The notes under the pieces: generated by a model
What the model was told of the DNA's origin: nothing
Seen by the model: only the letters and a program-made list of their open reading frames with translations
The model's database searches: none
NCBI GenBank assembly: GCA_036768485.1
Contig: JAVLUZ010000154.1
Coordinates: 25,533,637-25,597,636, forward strand
Reading direction: 5' to 3'
Origin: Mermis nigrescens
Taxonomy: Eukaryota > Nematoda > Enoplea > Mermithida > Mermithidae
DNA length: 64,000 bases
Shown: positions 63,530 through 64,000 of the stretch, in pieces
Layout: each line of letters begins with the position of its first letter
Position numbering within the stretch: the first letter of the stretch is position 1
Position numbers and translations under genes: made by a program

Positions 63530-64000
63530 TGTATGCGCCGTCCATTATGAAAATAAAAGGGGGAATGAAATATGTTAGGAACGTTAGAGTATTTTTTGAA
63601 AGGAAGTCGGCGAATAACGATTTTAGCGATGCTCTTTACATGAAAATTACAGCGGCATCAAAAATAGAAATTTGCCCCACAATACATCTTTTTTTGTTTT
63701 TTTAGAAATAGAAATCTGTCCACATTTACATTGTCGAATGAAAAATGCATGACATGTAAAGCATGGATAAGATAAAAATTAATAGAAACAACAACATATC
63801 TCTTGTGTTTCCATTTTTTCATCGCTTTAATAATTTTTATATACATAGGTTCGCATTTTTCGAACATTTTAGAAATACTAAGTGTTAAATGCATGACTCA
63901 TTGAACCATAATTTTTACTTTGATCGTATATTATATCAAACGCGAGACCGAATCTAACAAAATTAAAATGTGAAAGGCGTACATCTTACATAGAGCGAGT
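63530..64000. other. Right edge
   Basis: No NF1 exon or other gene recognised; AT-rich intronic sequence. Confidence 0.4.

Overview
The window is animal nuclear DNA: AT-rich, with large introns, canonical GT...AG splice sites and a dense load of short, mostly non-autonomous transposons. Presence of an NF1 orthologue and a leprecan-family gene, together with this repeat style, suggests an invertebrate, most likely an arthropod; this is inference, and I cannot name the species.

Two protein-coding genes can be supported, both on the minus strand. (1) The 3' half of neurofibromin (NF1) runs from the last exon I can see at the right (62589) down to the stop codon at 18009. I could place 19 exons by matching translated segments to the conserved C-terminal HEAT-like region, and all but two junctions fit canonical splice sites and phase exactly. 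The joined exons total 3366 bases (1121 codons plus stop). The catalytic RasGAP domain and the Sec14-PH module lie outside the window, beyond 64000. (2) About 9.3 kb downstream, the first three exons of a CRTAP / prolyl 3-hydroxylase (leprecan) family gene run from an ATG at 8681 to about 3378; the rest lies beyond the left edge.

Almost everything else is repeats. At least seven families have terminal inverted repeats and 8-bp target-site duplications that can be read directly, which is the hAT pattern: family A (CAGGCACGTA ends, 12 copies), B (CATAGGTGGGC/CACACGTGGGC, 14 copies), C (CATACATGATC), E (CAGGGGCGGAT), F (CAGGCCCGTA), T (CAGTGTTTTTTTGTAC) and longer GC-rich-ended elements. TA-flanked mariner-like elements are also present, including a 508-bp fold-back, as is a tRNA-derived SINE with a 14-bp target duplication. 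Microsatellites (ATT, ATC), a 9-10 bp minisatellite and AT-rich tandem repeats fill more of the introns.

Layout: 1-3300 repeats and minisatellites; 3378-8681 leprecan-type gene; 8682-18008 intergenic repeats; 18009-62589 NF1; 62590-64000 NF1 intron or upstream sequence with two family A elements. I found no new multi-gene biological system. The points most worth checking are the two junctions in NF1 where splice phases disagree, a tandem array that duplicates an NF1 splice acceptor, MITEs inserted within 14-25 bp of four NF1 splice sites, and nested insertions whose target duplications can be reconstructed.
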